From positions 1-17,472 of the forward strand of contig CAJJZS010000022.1 in the NCBI GenBank assembly GCA_905197685.1: DNA of 17,472 bases. Direction: 5' to 3'. Both the position numbers and the translations under genes were made by a program. The notes under the pieces were generated by a model that was given only the letters and a program-made list of their open reading frames with translations, did no database searches and had not been told where the DNA came from. This DNA comes from an uncultured Oscillospiraceae bacterium. GTDB taxonomy: Bacteria; Bacillota; Clostridia; Oscillospirales; Ruminococcaceae. Each line of letters starts with the position of its first letter. Positions within the stretch are counted from its first letter, which is position 1. Below are positions 7,114 through 14,053 of the stretch, in pieces.

Positions 7114-8247
7114 ATGAAGGACAGAATCGGACAGTCCAATAAAAAGAAAAAAACACCGACCGATCCCAATGTGTCCGGTGTAACCGGCGTTCCGAAGCCG
7201 GAGAGCTTTGCAGGTTTTTCGGAGGACGAAAAACCGCCGAAAAAATCAAAATTGCCGCTGATTCTTCTTATCGTTTTGATAATAGCTTTAGTGGCGGGAG
7301 GAATCTATTTCTTCTTAAACCGCAGCTCGGGCGGCGGCTCGACAGCATCTGCGCCGAATATTTCCTATCCGGCAAATACAGCTTCGCTCAGCGAACAGCA
7401 GCAGGCGCAGCAGGATGTTTTGCTCAGCGCGAAGGCGCAGAAAGTTCCTACCATCGTTCAGTTGGTGGATTTGGTAGCAATCAATGAGCTGACAGGTCCT
7501 CTGGAATCGGCAGGCGACGGGAAAAATGCGAATGTTGTCGCAACTCTGAGCGAAACCTCTTTGGCAGAAAAGGCAGCCGAGTTTAAAACCTCTACCAATG
7601 ACGATACGATTGGTTGGGTAAATCTTCCCAACACCAATGTGGATTATCCGGTAGTTCATAAGGCAGGCGTAGAAAACTATGCGTACTATGAGTCCAAAGG
7701 TTACGATAAAAACTACAGCAGAGACGGCGTAATCTGGGCAGACTATGAGTGTACTTTCCCGGAACTTTCTCAGAACACCACTTTATACGGTCATAACTGG
7801 CATAACATTTATACTCCGAGAACACAGGCGAACGCGCAGAGCAACGATACCATGTTCTCTTTGGTAATGTCCTATCATTATCCCGAATTTGCGCAGGAAA
7901 ACCCATTCATCTACTTCTCCACTACCGAAAAGGATTATGTATTCCAGGTGTTTGCCGGTTTCTATACCGATTTGAGCTTTGGATATAACTTTGCAAATAT
8001 GACACAGGAACAGTTCCAACAGGTTATTGCAGAAGCAAAGGCAAAAAGCCTTGCAAACTACAATGTTCCGGTAACAAGTGAGGATAAGATTCTTACCCTC
8101 TCCACCTGTACCAGAATGTACGGCAATACCGAAAATCAGCGTTTTGTCGTTATGGCAAAACTGGTTTCGGAAGGTACACCGTCCACCACAATCAGCACTC
8201 ATTCCAACCCGGTTGCTTATAATGCAAAGGTTGGCAGAGAAAAGTAA
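7114..8247 (+). CDS. Class B sortase
   Basis: A membrane-anchored cysteine transpeptidase that joins sorted surface proteins to cell-wall or pilus acceptors outside the membrane. The 377-residue protein has a basic, Lys/Pro-rich cytoplasmic tail (1-46), one membrane segment (about 47-67, LPLILLIVLIIALVAGGIYFF), a Ser/Gln-rich linker, then the sortase domain from about 160 (TIGWVNLPNTNVDYPVV). The catalytic triad is visible: His227 in TLYGHNW, Cys332 in TLSTCT and Arg343 in QRFVVMAKL. The class B spacing and the long insert between His and Cys are present. Start ATG 7114 follows AAGGGTGA (7100-7107) at 6 nt. No LPxTG/NPxTx substrate is encoded in the window, so its target is unknown. A second class B sortase lies at 16340-17260. 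Confidence 0.93.
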   Translation: MKDRIGQSNKKKKTPTDPNVSGVTGVPKPESFAGFSEDEKPPKKSKLPLILLIVLIIALVAGGIYFFLNRSSGGGSTASAPNISYPANTASLSEQQQAQQDVLLSAKAQKVPTIVQLVDLVAINELTGPLESAGDGKNANVVATLSETSLAEKAAEFKTSTNDDTIGWVNLPNTNVDYPVVHKAGVENYAYYESKGYDKNYSRDGVIWADYECTFPELSQNTTLYGHNWHNIYTPRTQANAQSNDTMFSLVMSYHYPEFAQENPFIYFSTTEKDYVFQVFAGFYTDLSFGYNFANMTQEQFQQVIAEAKAKSLANYNVPVTSEDKILTLSTCTRMYGNTENQRFVVMAKLVSEGTPSTTISTHSNPVAYNAKVGREK

Positions 8248-8289
8248 ACAAGCTGCGTTTTGGCGTAACAGGGAAAGAAGGAATACCGT

Positions 8290-8646
8290 TTGATTATTTT
8301 GCATTGTATCGAAAAAAAGATGTGGGAACAGATGAAGGAAGAACCCTTTTTCGGTCAGCCGATGCTGGAAAAATCGGGAATGATTCACTGCTCTTCGATT
8401 GAATATTTCTGGAGAGTTGCTCCGAATTTTCGCAAAACAGAGGAAGAACTGCTGTTGCTGTGTATCGAAACCGATCGACTGGAAGCCGAACTTCGCTGGG
8501 AAGACTTGGAAGGCTGCTCCAGAGAATATCCGCATATTTATGGGTTAATCAATCGGGATGCTGTAGTGGGCGTTCTTCCGTATCAAAAGGATTCCGACGG
8601 AAACTGGATTAAAAATCAAGAGCTCAGTGCGATTGAAAATCAATAG
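8290..8646 (+). CDS. DUF952 domain protein
   Basis: A 118-residue soluble protein matching the DUF952 pattern: an N-terminal IILHCIEKKMWEQM strand-helix, GMIHCSSIE (about 30-38, the family FIHCS motif), a WRVAPNF helix, the strand LLLLCIETDRL, and YPHIYGLINRDAVVGV (about 80-95, the family PHLYGPLN-DAV motif). The cellular role is unknown. I recall this family being grouped with the ADP-ribosyltransferase fold, but I cannot confirm that or any activity here. The start is TTG at 8290, chosen because AAGAAGGA (8275-8282) lies 7 nt upstream; no ATG gives a complete domain. It begins 42 nt after the sortase gene and is probably co-transcribed with it. Confidence 0.85.
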   Translation: MIILHCIEKKMWEQMKEEPFFGQPMLEKSGMIHCSSIEYFWRVAPNFRKTEEELLLLCIETDRLEAELRWEDLEGCSREYPHIYGLINRDAVVGVLPYQKDSDGNWIKNQELSAIENQ

Positions 8647-8659
8647 AACAAGAATAACC

Positions 8660-8690
8660 GAAAACCCCTTCCAAGTCGGAAGGGGTTTTC
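8660..8690. terminator. Bidirectional terminator between DUF952 and M23 genes
   Basis: GAAAACCCCTTCC (8660-8672) and GGAAGGGGTTTTC (8678-8690) form a 13-bp stem around a 5-nt loop, flanked by A and T runs inside the stem. It lies between two convergent genes and can serve both strands. Confidence 0.88.
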
Positions 8691-8723
8691 AGTTTGAGAG
8701 GAGGAATTGGTAAATAGAGGGTC

Positions 8724-9503
8724 TTATTTTACAAGAGAAGCCGGATCTACATATTTTCCGTTCTGTTTTACATCAAAATGCAGATGAGGCTCCAACGAGA
8801 GTTCACAGGGAATTTCTCCGACCGAGCCGATAACATCTCCTGCCGATACGGCAGCGTCGATGCTAACCGGAATATCGTCGGACAGTCCGGCATAGGTAAT
8901 GACGTATTCGCCGGAGGTTACTTCTACAACATTTCCCCACATCGGGTCATTACGAATATCGGTAACAACTCCGTCGCAGGAACAGTTGACCGAGGTGCCG
9001 ACAGCTGCGCCGATGTCAATGCCGTTGTGGGTGCGCCAGTCGTTGAGCGTTTCATTTTTCACCAGCATATCCCCGCTAAACGGAGTGATAGAGGCGCCGC
9101 TGACTGGCAGGGCAAAGGAAAATGCGGCAGAGTCTTGCGGTTGCTGCGGCTGTACCGATGCTTCGGCAGACTTTGGCGGTTGAGAAGAAGATTTTTCCGG
9201 CGCAGAAGGCGGCAAAGCAGGCGTTGATTGATTTTTGGAAACGCTGTTGTCTTTTATAGCGGAGGAATTGTCTTTTTTGGAATCCTCCTGTTGTTTTGGA
9301 ACGTTTTCTTCTTTTTTCTCCACAGGTCGGGTAACCGGTTCTTCCTGCTGTACCTGCGGAGTTTCGGATAAAGGGGCGCTTTCAATGTTTTCAATCGTTT
9401 TATCAACAGCTACCCATGCAGCGGCTCCCGCGCCTGCAAGACAAACCGCCAGGGCAAGATAAAATCCCTTGCCTGAGATGAATTTCTGAAATCCTTGGCT
9501 CAT
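8724..9503 (-). CDS. M23-family (LytM) membrane protein, SpoIIQ-like
   Basis: The 259-residue protein has a short cytoplasmic start, one membrane anchor (about 14-33), a long Pro/Gln/Ser/Lys-rich extracytoplasmic linker (40-125) and a C-terminal LytM domain (130-259). The zinc ligands are present: His159 and Asp163 in HNGID, and His242 with His240 in EPHLHFDV. The usual catalytic His of the Y-x-HLS motif is replaced: the sequence is TYAGLSDD with Gly206. This points to a scaffold or weak enzyme rather than an active endopeptidase, as in SpoIIQ, which joins the mother-cell protein SpoIIIAH across the forespore membranes. Start ATG 9503 has AAGGAAGG (complement of 9510-9517) at 6 nt. spoIIQ identity is an inference; a divisome-type murein hydrolase activator is the alternative. 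Confidence 0.85.
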   Translation of the reverse strand: MSQGFQKFISGKGFYLALAVCLAGAGAAAWVAVDKTIENIESAPLSETPQVQQEEPVTRPVEKKEENVPKQQEDSKKDNSSAIKDNSVSKNQSTPALPPSAPEKSSSQPPKSAEASVQPQQPQDSAAFSFALPVSGASITPFSGDMLVKNETLNDWRTHNGIDIGAAVGTSVNCSCDGVVTDIRNDPMWGNVVEVTSGEYVITYAGLSDDIPVSIDAAVSAGDVIGSVGEIPCELSLEPHLHFDVKQNGKYVDPASLVK

Positions 9504-9546
9504 GGTAATCCTTCCTTTCGTAGCTTAGCTTAAATTCCTCTGGTTG

Positions 9547-9575
9547 TATTTTGCTCCGTAAAAAGCAGTTTATGC
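9547..9575 (-). promoter_or_regulatory. Possible forespore-type promoter of the M23 gene
   Basis: On the minus strand GCATA (complement of 9571-9575) is followed after 14 nt by GAGCAAAATA (complement of 9547-9556). This resembles the sigma-F/sigma-G pattern (GYATA and a GG-rich or CA-rich AnAnTA box), with one mismatch and short spacing. No good sigma-A promoter is visible in the 66-nt gap. The match is loose, but it fits a sporulation role. Confidence 0.3.
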
Positions 9576-9965
9576 TTTTTTATGAAAAAATTTTTGAACG
9601 GCGGGGGACAAGATATACCATAGCTCCCGAAGTCCCACAAACAGCAAAAAAACAGCAAAGGCTTTTTTCAACCACTCTCCGTTTATACTGTTGGAAATGA
9701 CGCTTCCGGCAATTCCGCCTAAAATTCCGCCGACAAAACAGGATTTTACTGCCGAAAAACGAATGAGTCCGTTTTTACGGTGCATCCATATGGAAAGAGC
9801 GGCAGTCGGGATAAACAGCAAAAGATTTGTTGCCTGCGCCTGCGCTTGACTGAAAGAAGAAAAAAAGGAGAGATACAGCAGTAAAACGGTTCCTCCGCCT
9901 AATCCCATCGCGGCAACGGCGCAGGAAAAAAAGACGGCAGCCGCAGAAAAAAGAGAAAATTCCAT
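9570..9965 (-). CDS. Half-size TauE/SafE membrane protein, second of pair
   Basis: The 131-residue hydrophobic protein has about four membrane segments. It carries the TauE/SafE motif GLGGGTVLLLYL (about 21-32), a loop with QAQATNLLLFIPTAAL, a second glycine-rich helix (GGILGGIAGSVI) and a C-terminal helix with FVGLRELWY. Full-length family members (about 250 residues, eight segments) contain two such halves; here each half is a separate gene. The family moves sulfite, sulfoacetate or other organosulfur anions, but the substrate here is unknown. Start ATG 9965 has AAGGAGGG (complement of 9971-9978) at 5 nt. A longer frame upstream to 10319 overlaps the partner gene and is spurious. The two products probably assemble as a heteromer. 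Confidence 0.85.
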   Translation of the reverse strand: MEFSLFSAAAVFFSCAVAAMGLGGGTVLLLYLSFFSSFSQAQAQATNLLLFIPTAALSIWMHRKNGLIRFSAVKSCFVGGILGGIAGSVISNSINGEWLKKAFAVFLLFVGLRELWYILSPAVQKFFHKKA

Positions 9966-9988
9966 ACAATCCCTCCTTGTTTGGGTGT

Positions 9989-10327
9989 TCAGGAAAGCAG
10001 CATACGGACAGAGCTGTACAAAATCAGCAAAGAGAAAATAACTTTTAATGCGGTAACAGGAATTTTTTTCAGTCCCCACGAGCCCAGCAGAGAGCCTGCC
10101 AAAGCAGGAATCAAAAAAGGAAGCGTTTGCTCTAAATTTAAGTTTCCGTGCCTTTGATAAATCAACAGGCTGATGACGGAAAGGGGGAGAATAACGGCAA
10201 GGCTGGTTGCATGAGCTTCTTTTGCCTGTAATCCCTGCTTTTTTAGAAGGGTTACGGCAACAATTCCGCCCCCGGAGCCGAAAAAACCGTTGAGCAAACC
10301 GATTCCTACCCCATACCAAAACAGCAT
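9989..10327 (-). CDS. Half-size TauE/SafE membrane protein, first of pair
   Basis: The 112-residue hydrophobic protein has about four membrane segments. It carries the motif GFFGSGGGIVAVTLL (about 14-28), the HATSLAVILPLSVISLLIY segment and GSLLGSWGLKKIP, all typical of the amino half of TauE/SafE transporters. It ends in an ordinary TGA (9989-9991), 23 nt before its partner's start; the frames differ, so read-through would not fuse them. Start ATG 10327 follows GGGAGG (complement of 10336-10341) at 8 nt. The pair is transcribed from a leader with a terminator-like hairpin. The likely role is export of a small sulfur-containing anion, inferred only from the family. Confidence 0.87.
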   Translation of the reverse strand: MLFWYGVGIGLLNGFFGSGGGIVAVTLLKKQGLQAKEAHATSLAVILPLSVISLLIYQRHGNLNLEQTLPFLIPALAGSLLGSWGLKKIPVTALKVIFSLLILYSSVRMLLS

Positions 10328-10366
10328 TTTGATTTCCTCCCTGTTTTTGATAAACGGGAAAAAGAA

Positions 10367-10410
10367 AAACTCCCGTTCTTTCGGTAGTATTACCGATAAA
10401 GCGGGAGTTT
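10367..10410 (-). terminator. Leader terminator or attenuator of the TauE/SafE pair
   Basis: AAACTCCCG (10367-10375) pairs with CGGGAGTTT (10402-10410), and an inner stem TCGGTA/TACCGA (10381-10386 with 10391-10396) caps it. On the minus strand the stem runs straight into TTCTTTTT. It lies between the candidate promoter and the first TauE gene, as attenuators do. The downstream UUCCCGUU (complement of 10353-10360) could pair with the 3' arm instead, offering a competing fold. Confidence 0.6.
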
Positions 10411-10487
10411 ATACCATTTTTATTTTCCTCCTGTTTTGTTTAAAACAGCTGCGTACATAACAGAAATTTTTTTCTGTTTTTATTATT

Positions 10488-10517
10488 TGAATACCAGCAC
10501 GCGGTAAAAAAAGTCAA
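10488..10517 (-). promoter_or_regulatory. Candidate promoter of the TauE/SafE pair
   Basis: On the minus strand TTGACT (complement of 10512-10517, 5 of 6) lies 18 nt before TATTCA (complement of 10488-10493, 3 of 6). The -10 is preceded by an extended -10 TG. It would give a leader of roughly 150 nt. Confidence 0.45.
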
Positions 10518-10588
10518 TAGAAGGGAAAAAGAAGCGTCTTCCGTCGAAACAACCCAAAAATAGAGATACGATTTGATGAAAAGGAGAA

Positions 10589-10617
10589 TTGCTTTTTATC
10601 CTGCGATATGTTATACT
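10589..10617 (+). promoter_or_regulatory. Extended -10 promoter of the gene at 10711
   Basis: TTGCTT (10589-10594) lies 17 nt before TATACT (10612-10617), which is preceded by an extended -10 TG (10609-10610). The start codon is about 94 nt downstream. Confidence 0.6.
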
Positions 10618-10710
10618 CCACCTTATAAAGTTTGAGAGAAACAAAACTGTTTTTTGTTTTTATCAAAACAACGATGAAAAAATGAGATACGGAAAGGAAT
10701 GTTGATTGCT

Positions 10711-11061
10711 ATGAGTCTGAACAATACCACGATGATAAAACGGTTTGTAATAGGCGAACTGCCCGCTCACCCCGAGGTTATGGAATATTTAAAAGTTCGG
10801 GGCGGGTATGAAAAGATTTTTTCCCGCTTTTTGAAAGCGCAGCAGCTCGAAGCAATCAACCGCACGCTGAAACAGGACGGCGCAACCCCGATGACATGGG
10901 AAGAGGTCAAAGAGTTTAGTGACCGCCGCGGCGTCAGTCTGGAAAAAAAGATTGAGCAGCAGGTAGAGCTCAACGGTTTGCCGGAAATTATTTTGGTGGT
11001 GGAGTATAATACCCGCACCGACTGTTTGGAAGATGTGTGGTATCTTCCTCCGTTAGAATAA
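10711..11061 (+). CDS. Hypothetical protein, 116 residues
   Basis: I do not recognise the family. The protein is soluble, has no signal peptide or membrane segment and no Cys pair or obvious catalytic motif. Visible parts are an N-terminal strand-helix (IKRFVIGELPAHPEVMEYL), helices rich in Lys/Glu/Gln (about 30-85) and a C-terminal strand (EIILVVEYNT, about 91-100) ending DVWYLPPLE. It has its own promoter upstream and a terminator downstream, and its codon use matches its neighbours, so it is a real gene. The start is uncertain: ATG 10711 is 12 nt after AAAGGA (10693-10698), whereas ATG 10699 abuts it with no spacer. It is divergent from the TauE pair and convergent with the aspartokinase gene, so context says little about function. 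Confidence 0.75.
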   Translation: MSLNNTTMIKRFVIGELPAHPEVMEYLKVRGGYEKIFSRFLKAQQLEAINRTLKQDGATPMTWEEVKEFSDRRGVSLEKKIEQQVELNGLPEIILVVEYNTRTDCLEDVWYLPPLE

Positions 11062-11116
11062 AAAACGAACCGATTTTTTCTGCAATCTTATTTTAAGGCA
11101 GAAAGTATTGATGCAC

Positions 11117-11152
11117 AAAAAAGGTGCGGGGAAATTTTCCCTGCACCTTTTT
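11117..11152. terminator. Bidirectional terminator
   Basis: AAAAAGGTGC with GGGGAAA pairs with TTTTCCC and GCACCTTTTT, giving a long stem with one G-U pair and T-runs in both directions. It separates the convergent gene at 10711 and the aspartokinase gene. A smaller stem (TTTCTGC 11077-11083 with GCAGAAA 11098-11104) precedes it. Confidence 0.9.
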
Positions 11153-11162
11153 CACAGTTTTA

Positions 11163-12371
11163 TTATAAAGCAAATGCGTCATGAATCACATTGACTGCGC
11201 GTTTTGCCTGTTCTTGATCAATCAGCACCGAGATTTTAATTTCGCTGGTGGAAATCATGCTGATATTGATGTTGTTTTCGCCCAGAGCTTCAAACATTTT
11301 TGCGGCAACTCCGGGATTGGAGAGCATTCCTGCGCCGACAATCGAAACTTTGGAAACATTGTCTTTAAATACAATTTCTTTTGCGCCGACAATCTCTCTG
11401 AATTCCTCGGAGATTTTTAATGCCTGCTGGGTGTGCGCGGTGGAAACGGTAAAGCTAATATCTTTGGTGCCGTTTCTGCCGACAGACTGAAGAATAATAT
11501 CAACATTGATTTTGTGCGCGGCAAGTGAGGAGAAGAGTTTGAAGGCGATACCCGGTTGATTCGGAACCTCCAGAACAGAAATACGGGCAACATCGTTGTC
11601 CATAGCAACTCCTTTAATCAGCATCTTCTCCACTTTACAGACCTCCTTGACTTCGGTGCCCGGAACATCGCTGTGGATGCTCGAGCGAACTTCCAGTTTT
11701 ACAGAATATTTTTTAGCCATCTCTACCGAACGATTGTGCAGAACGTTTGCTCCGCAGGTAGCCAGTTCCAGCATTTCATCATAGGTAATTTCGTCCAGCT
11801 TGTGCGCGTTTGGAACGATTCTGGGGTCGGTGGTGTAAACACCGTCCACATCGGTATAAATTTCGCATTTTTCGGCTTTGAGCGCAGCTGCGATTGCTAC
11901 AGCGCTGGTGTCGCTGCCTCCGCGTCCGAGGGTGGTGATATCGTCATAACGGTTAATTCCCTGGAATCCTGCAACGATAACGATGTTCTTTTTGTCCAAT
12001 TCGTTTTGCAGGCGCTCGGTGTTAATTTTTTTGATGCGCGCGTTGCCGTGGGTGGCTTCGGTTAAAAATCCTGCCTGCCAACCGGTCAGAGAGGTGACGG
12101 GATATCCCAGTTTTTCAATCGCCATAGCAAGCAAAGACATGGAAATCTGCTCGCCGGTGGAAAGAAGAACATCCATCTCACGGCTGGAAGGTTTGTCGGT
12201 AATTTCGGCAGCTTTTTGAATTAAATCATCGGTGGTATCGCCTTGAGCGGAAACCACAGCGATGACGGCATTTCCTTTTTCGTATGTATCGGTGATAATC
12301 TGAGCCACGTTGCGGATACGCTCTACATTGGCAACAGAGGTTCCACCGAACTTCTGTACAATTAGGTTCAT
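11163..12371 (-). CDS. lysC: Aspartate kinase with C-terminal ACT domains
   Basis: Phosphorylates L-aspartate with ATP, the first step to lysine/diaminopimelate, threonine, methionine and isoleucine. The 402-residue protein matches the monofunctional LysC class: KFGGTSV (7-13), STGEQIS (71-77), GRGGSDTSA (149-157), YTDVDGVYTTDPR (172-184), then two ACT domains (about 265-402) for end-product feedback. Start ATG 12371 has GGAGGT at 5-6 nt. Internal start signals at codons 247-257 suggest a separately translated beta subunit, as known for Bacillus subtilis LysC. The leader is short (about 30 nt), so no lysine riboswitch is possible. hom lies directly upstream in the same direction but with its own promoter. 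The gene symbol follows the class; the effector amino acid cannot be read from sequence. Confidence 0.96.
   Translation of the reverse strand: MNLIVQKFGGTSVANVERIRNVAQIITDTYEKGNAVIAVVSAQGDTTDDLIQKAAEITDKPSSREMDVLLSTGEQISMSLLAMAIEKLGYPVTSLTGWQAGFLTEATHGNARIKKINTERLQNELDKKNIVIVAGFQGINRYDDITTLGRGGSDTSAVAIAAALKAEKCEIYTDVDGVYTTDPRIVPNAHKLDEITYDEMLELATCGANVLHNRSVEMAKKYSVKLEVRSSIHSDVPGTEVKEVCKVEKMLIKGVAMDNDVARISVLEVPNQPGIAFKLFSSLAAHKINVDIILQSVGRNGTKDISFTVSTAHTQQALKISEEFREIVGAKEIVFKDNVSKVSIVGAGMLSNPGVAAKMFEALGENNINISMISTSEIKISVLIDQEQAKRAVNVIHDAFAL
11603..11648 (-). promoter_or_regulatory. Internal ribosome sites for an aspartokinase beta subunit
   Basis: On the minus strand AAGGAGGT (complement of 11641-11648) lies 7 nt before an in-frame GTG (codon 247, start at 11633). 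A second site, AAAGGAGT (complement of 11608-11615), lies 4 nt before an in-frame ATG (codon 257, start at 11603). Either start would yield a protein of about 146-156 residues consisting only of the ACT domains. B. subtilis LysC beta starts at about the same position (codon 246). Confidence 0.65.
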
Positions 12372-12675
12372 ATTGTTACCTCCGTATCTGTCCCTTAATT
12401 GGTTTGATTATAATACAGGCAAGTACAGCAATCAAGCTTTCTGAACGATTTCTCATCAAATCCATTCTTCACAACAAAAAAGTGCAGAGCAGAAAGAAAA
12501 AATTTGTATTATATGACATTGTTGATTGCAGTACGGACAAGTCGGTCAAACAGCGATTTTCTCATTGTGTTACAAAAATATCCTATGCAAATGAAGATAA
12601 GAAAGGTACTGTGTAAAAATGCGGTCCGACCTATTTTTTGTCTGAAAGAAGGGGAAAGCGATTCTGATTGCCGTA
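12372..12675. other. Intergenic region between hom and aspartokinase genes
   Basis: Only the aspartokinase promoter close to 12371 is recognisable. The part next to hom (12440-12675) is AT-rich and shows no strong terminator, riboswitch or T-box. Open frames there on the plus strand lack ribosome sites and overlap the 3' end of hom. Confidence 0.5.
12407..12435 (-). promoter_or_regulatory. Aspartokinase promoter
   Basis: On the minus strand TTGATT (complement of 12430-12435, 4 of 6) lies 17 nt before a perfect TATAAT (complement of 12407-12412). The expected transcript has a leader of only about 30 nt. Confidence 0.75.
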
Positions 12676-13926
12676 TTACAGCAGACGAATCTTCCCCAAA
12701 AGAGCAATTCCCTGTTTTTGTAAATTTTTTAATATTGCGCCAAGCTCTGCCGGAGCAAGCGGCGGAGTGATAAAAGCAATTTCGGTTTCGGGCTGATGTT
12801 TTCTTGCAAGCAAAACCGGATTGTGAAACGCAGCGCAGACCGATTCCGACTGTTCTTTGGCAGAAAGACGAAGTCGAAGATAGCTTTGAACCGGAATCAG
12901 GCTAATATCTTCCAACAGCTCCCTAGATTGCTGCACCGAACAGTTTTCCCAGAACAGGGTGTCGATGGTGTCGGGGGATTTGGCGCAGTCGATGACATCG
13001 GAAATGACAGAGGAAGCGGTAGGCAGTTTGCCGGCTCCTTTTCCGTAAAACAAAACGTCTCCGGTAGCGTCGCCGTTTACCAAAATTCCGTTAAAAACAT
13101 CATCAATGGTAGACAGCTGATTTTCATCGGCAACCAGCATCGGGGCAACCTCGATGCTGATGCGGCGGGTCTGCGGATTCCGGGTTGCTTTTGCAATCAG
13201 CTTGATGACGCCGCCCCAGTCTTTGGCAAAGGCAACGTCTTCCTGTGTCAGCTCGGAAATTCCCCGGCAGGAGACCAGTTCGGGGTAGATGTGCCGACCG
13301 TAGGCTAAAGAAGCAAGAATACAAATTTTACGGCAGGCGTCCAACCCTTCCACATCGGCAGTGGGGTCGGCTTCGGCGTAACCCAACTGCTGCGCCTGTT
13401 TCAGAGCTTCTTCAAAGCTCATGCCGCTGCGAATCATTTTAGTCAGGATAAAGTTGGTGGTTCCGTTCAGAATCCCCTGAATATCGTCAATCTCGTTGGC
13501 TCCCAGGCACTGGTGCAGCGGTCGGATAATCGGAATCCCTCCGCCCACGCTTGCTTCAAACAGGATATTGACATGGTTTTGTTTTGCAATCGCTAAAAGC
13601 TCCGCACCCCTTTGGGCAATCAGTTCTTTGTTTGCGGTGACAATGCTTTTTTTGTTTTGCAGGCAGCGTTTTACAAAAGAGCAGGCAGGTTCTAAACCGC
13701 CCATTACCTCAACCACAATGTTGATTTCGGGGTCATTGACAATCTGCTCAAAATCGGTGCAGAGCTTGTCCTGCCACAGCAGCTCGGGATGAGGGCGGCG
13801 AACATAGATATATTTGATGTCCAGCTCACACCCTGCTTTATGTTCCAGATTCGTTCGGTTTTTATAAAAAACCTCTGCAACACCGGAGCCGACAGTTCCG
13901 CAGCCGAGAACAGCAATCTTTTTCAT
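12676..13926 (-). CDS. hom: Homoserine dehydrogenase
   Basis: Reduces aspartate semialdehyde to homoserine with NAD(P)H, committing flux to threonine and methionine. The 416-residue protein has a Rossmann motif GCGTVGSG (8-15), EVMGG (73-77), TANKEL with Lys100, NGTTNFI (154-160), the signature region ADPTADVEGLDACRK with Asp196 and Lys200, and a C-terminal ACT domain (about 340-416) that usually gives threonine feedback. Start ATG 13926 follows AAAGGAG (complement of 13934-13940) at 7 nt; nine codons of open frame upstream have no ribosome site. It lies between the ACT-domain regulator and the aspartokinase gene, all on the minus strand but as separate transcription units. Confidence 0.96.
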   Translation of the reverse strand: MKKIAVLGCGTVGSGVAEVFYKNRTNLEHKAGCELDIKYIYVRRPHPELLWQDKLCTDFEQIVNDPEINIVVEVMGGLEPACSFVKRCLQNKKSIVTANKELIAQRGAELLAIAKQNHVNILFEASVGGGIPIIRPLHQCLGANEIDDIQGILNGTTNFILTKMIRSGMSFEEALKQAQQLGYAEADPTADVEGLDACRKICILASLAYGRHIYPELVSCRGISELTQEDVAFAKDWGGVIKLIAKATRNPQTRRISIEVAPMLVADENQLSTIDDVFNGILVNGDATGDVLFYGKGAGKLPTASSVISDVIDCAKSPDTIDTLFWENCSVQQSRELLEDISLIPVQSYLRLRLSAKEQSESVCAAFHNPVLLARKHQPETEIAFITPPLAPAELGAILKNLQKQGIALLGKIRLL

Positions 13927-14053
13927 ATGAAAACTCCTTTTCGTATTTATCACGCGTTGCAGCTGATATTACAAAATAACAGATGAAAAGCTAATGAAAA
14001 ATAAAAGATAAATTTTGTAAAAATCTTACAATAAGAATCATATAATTACAGCT

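Larger units (their letters stand above)
10328..10710. other. Divergent intergenic region with two promoters and several hairpins
   Basis: This 383-nt gap holds no credible gene. On the minus side it carries a candidate promoter, two small AT-rich stems (10431-10448 and 10459-10478), an RBS-like sequence and a strong terminator-like hairpin ahead of the TauE pair. On the plus side it carries an extended -10 promoter for the gene at 10711. The stem at 10459-10478 (AACAGAAA with TTTCTGTT, then a T-rich tail) could also act on plus-strand transcripts. Confidence 0.6.

Noticed and set aside
9966..10319. Extension of the second TauE half to 10319
   Set aside because: It overlaps the first TauE half in another frame. 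The ATG at 9965 has a strong SD and begins the membrane domain.
10419..10457. Leader peptide starting at the minus-strand ATG complementary to 10455-10457
   Set aside because: A 12-codon frame exists, but it has no SD and no repeated regulatory codons.
12372..12440. Lysine riboswitch or T-box upstream of the aspartokinase gene
   Set aside because: The TATAAT promoter leaves a leader of about 30 nt, too short for either; no conserved T-box sequence is present.
12504..12770. Plus-strand ORF overlapping the 3' end of hom
   Set aside because: Antisense to conserved hom sequence, no SD, no recognisable protein pattern.
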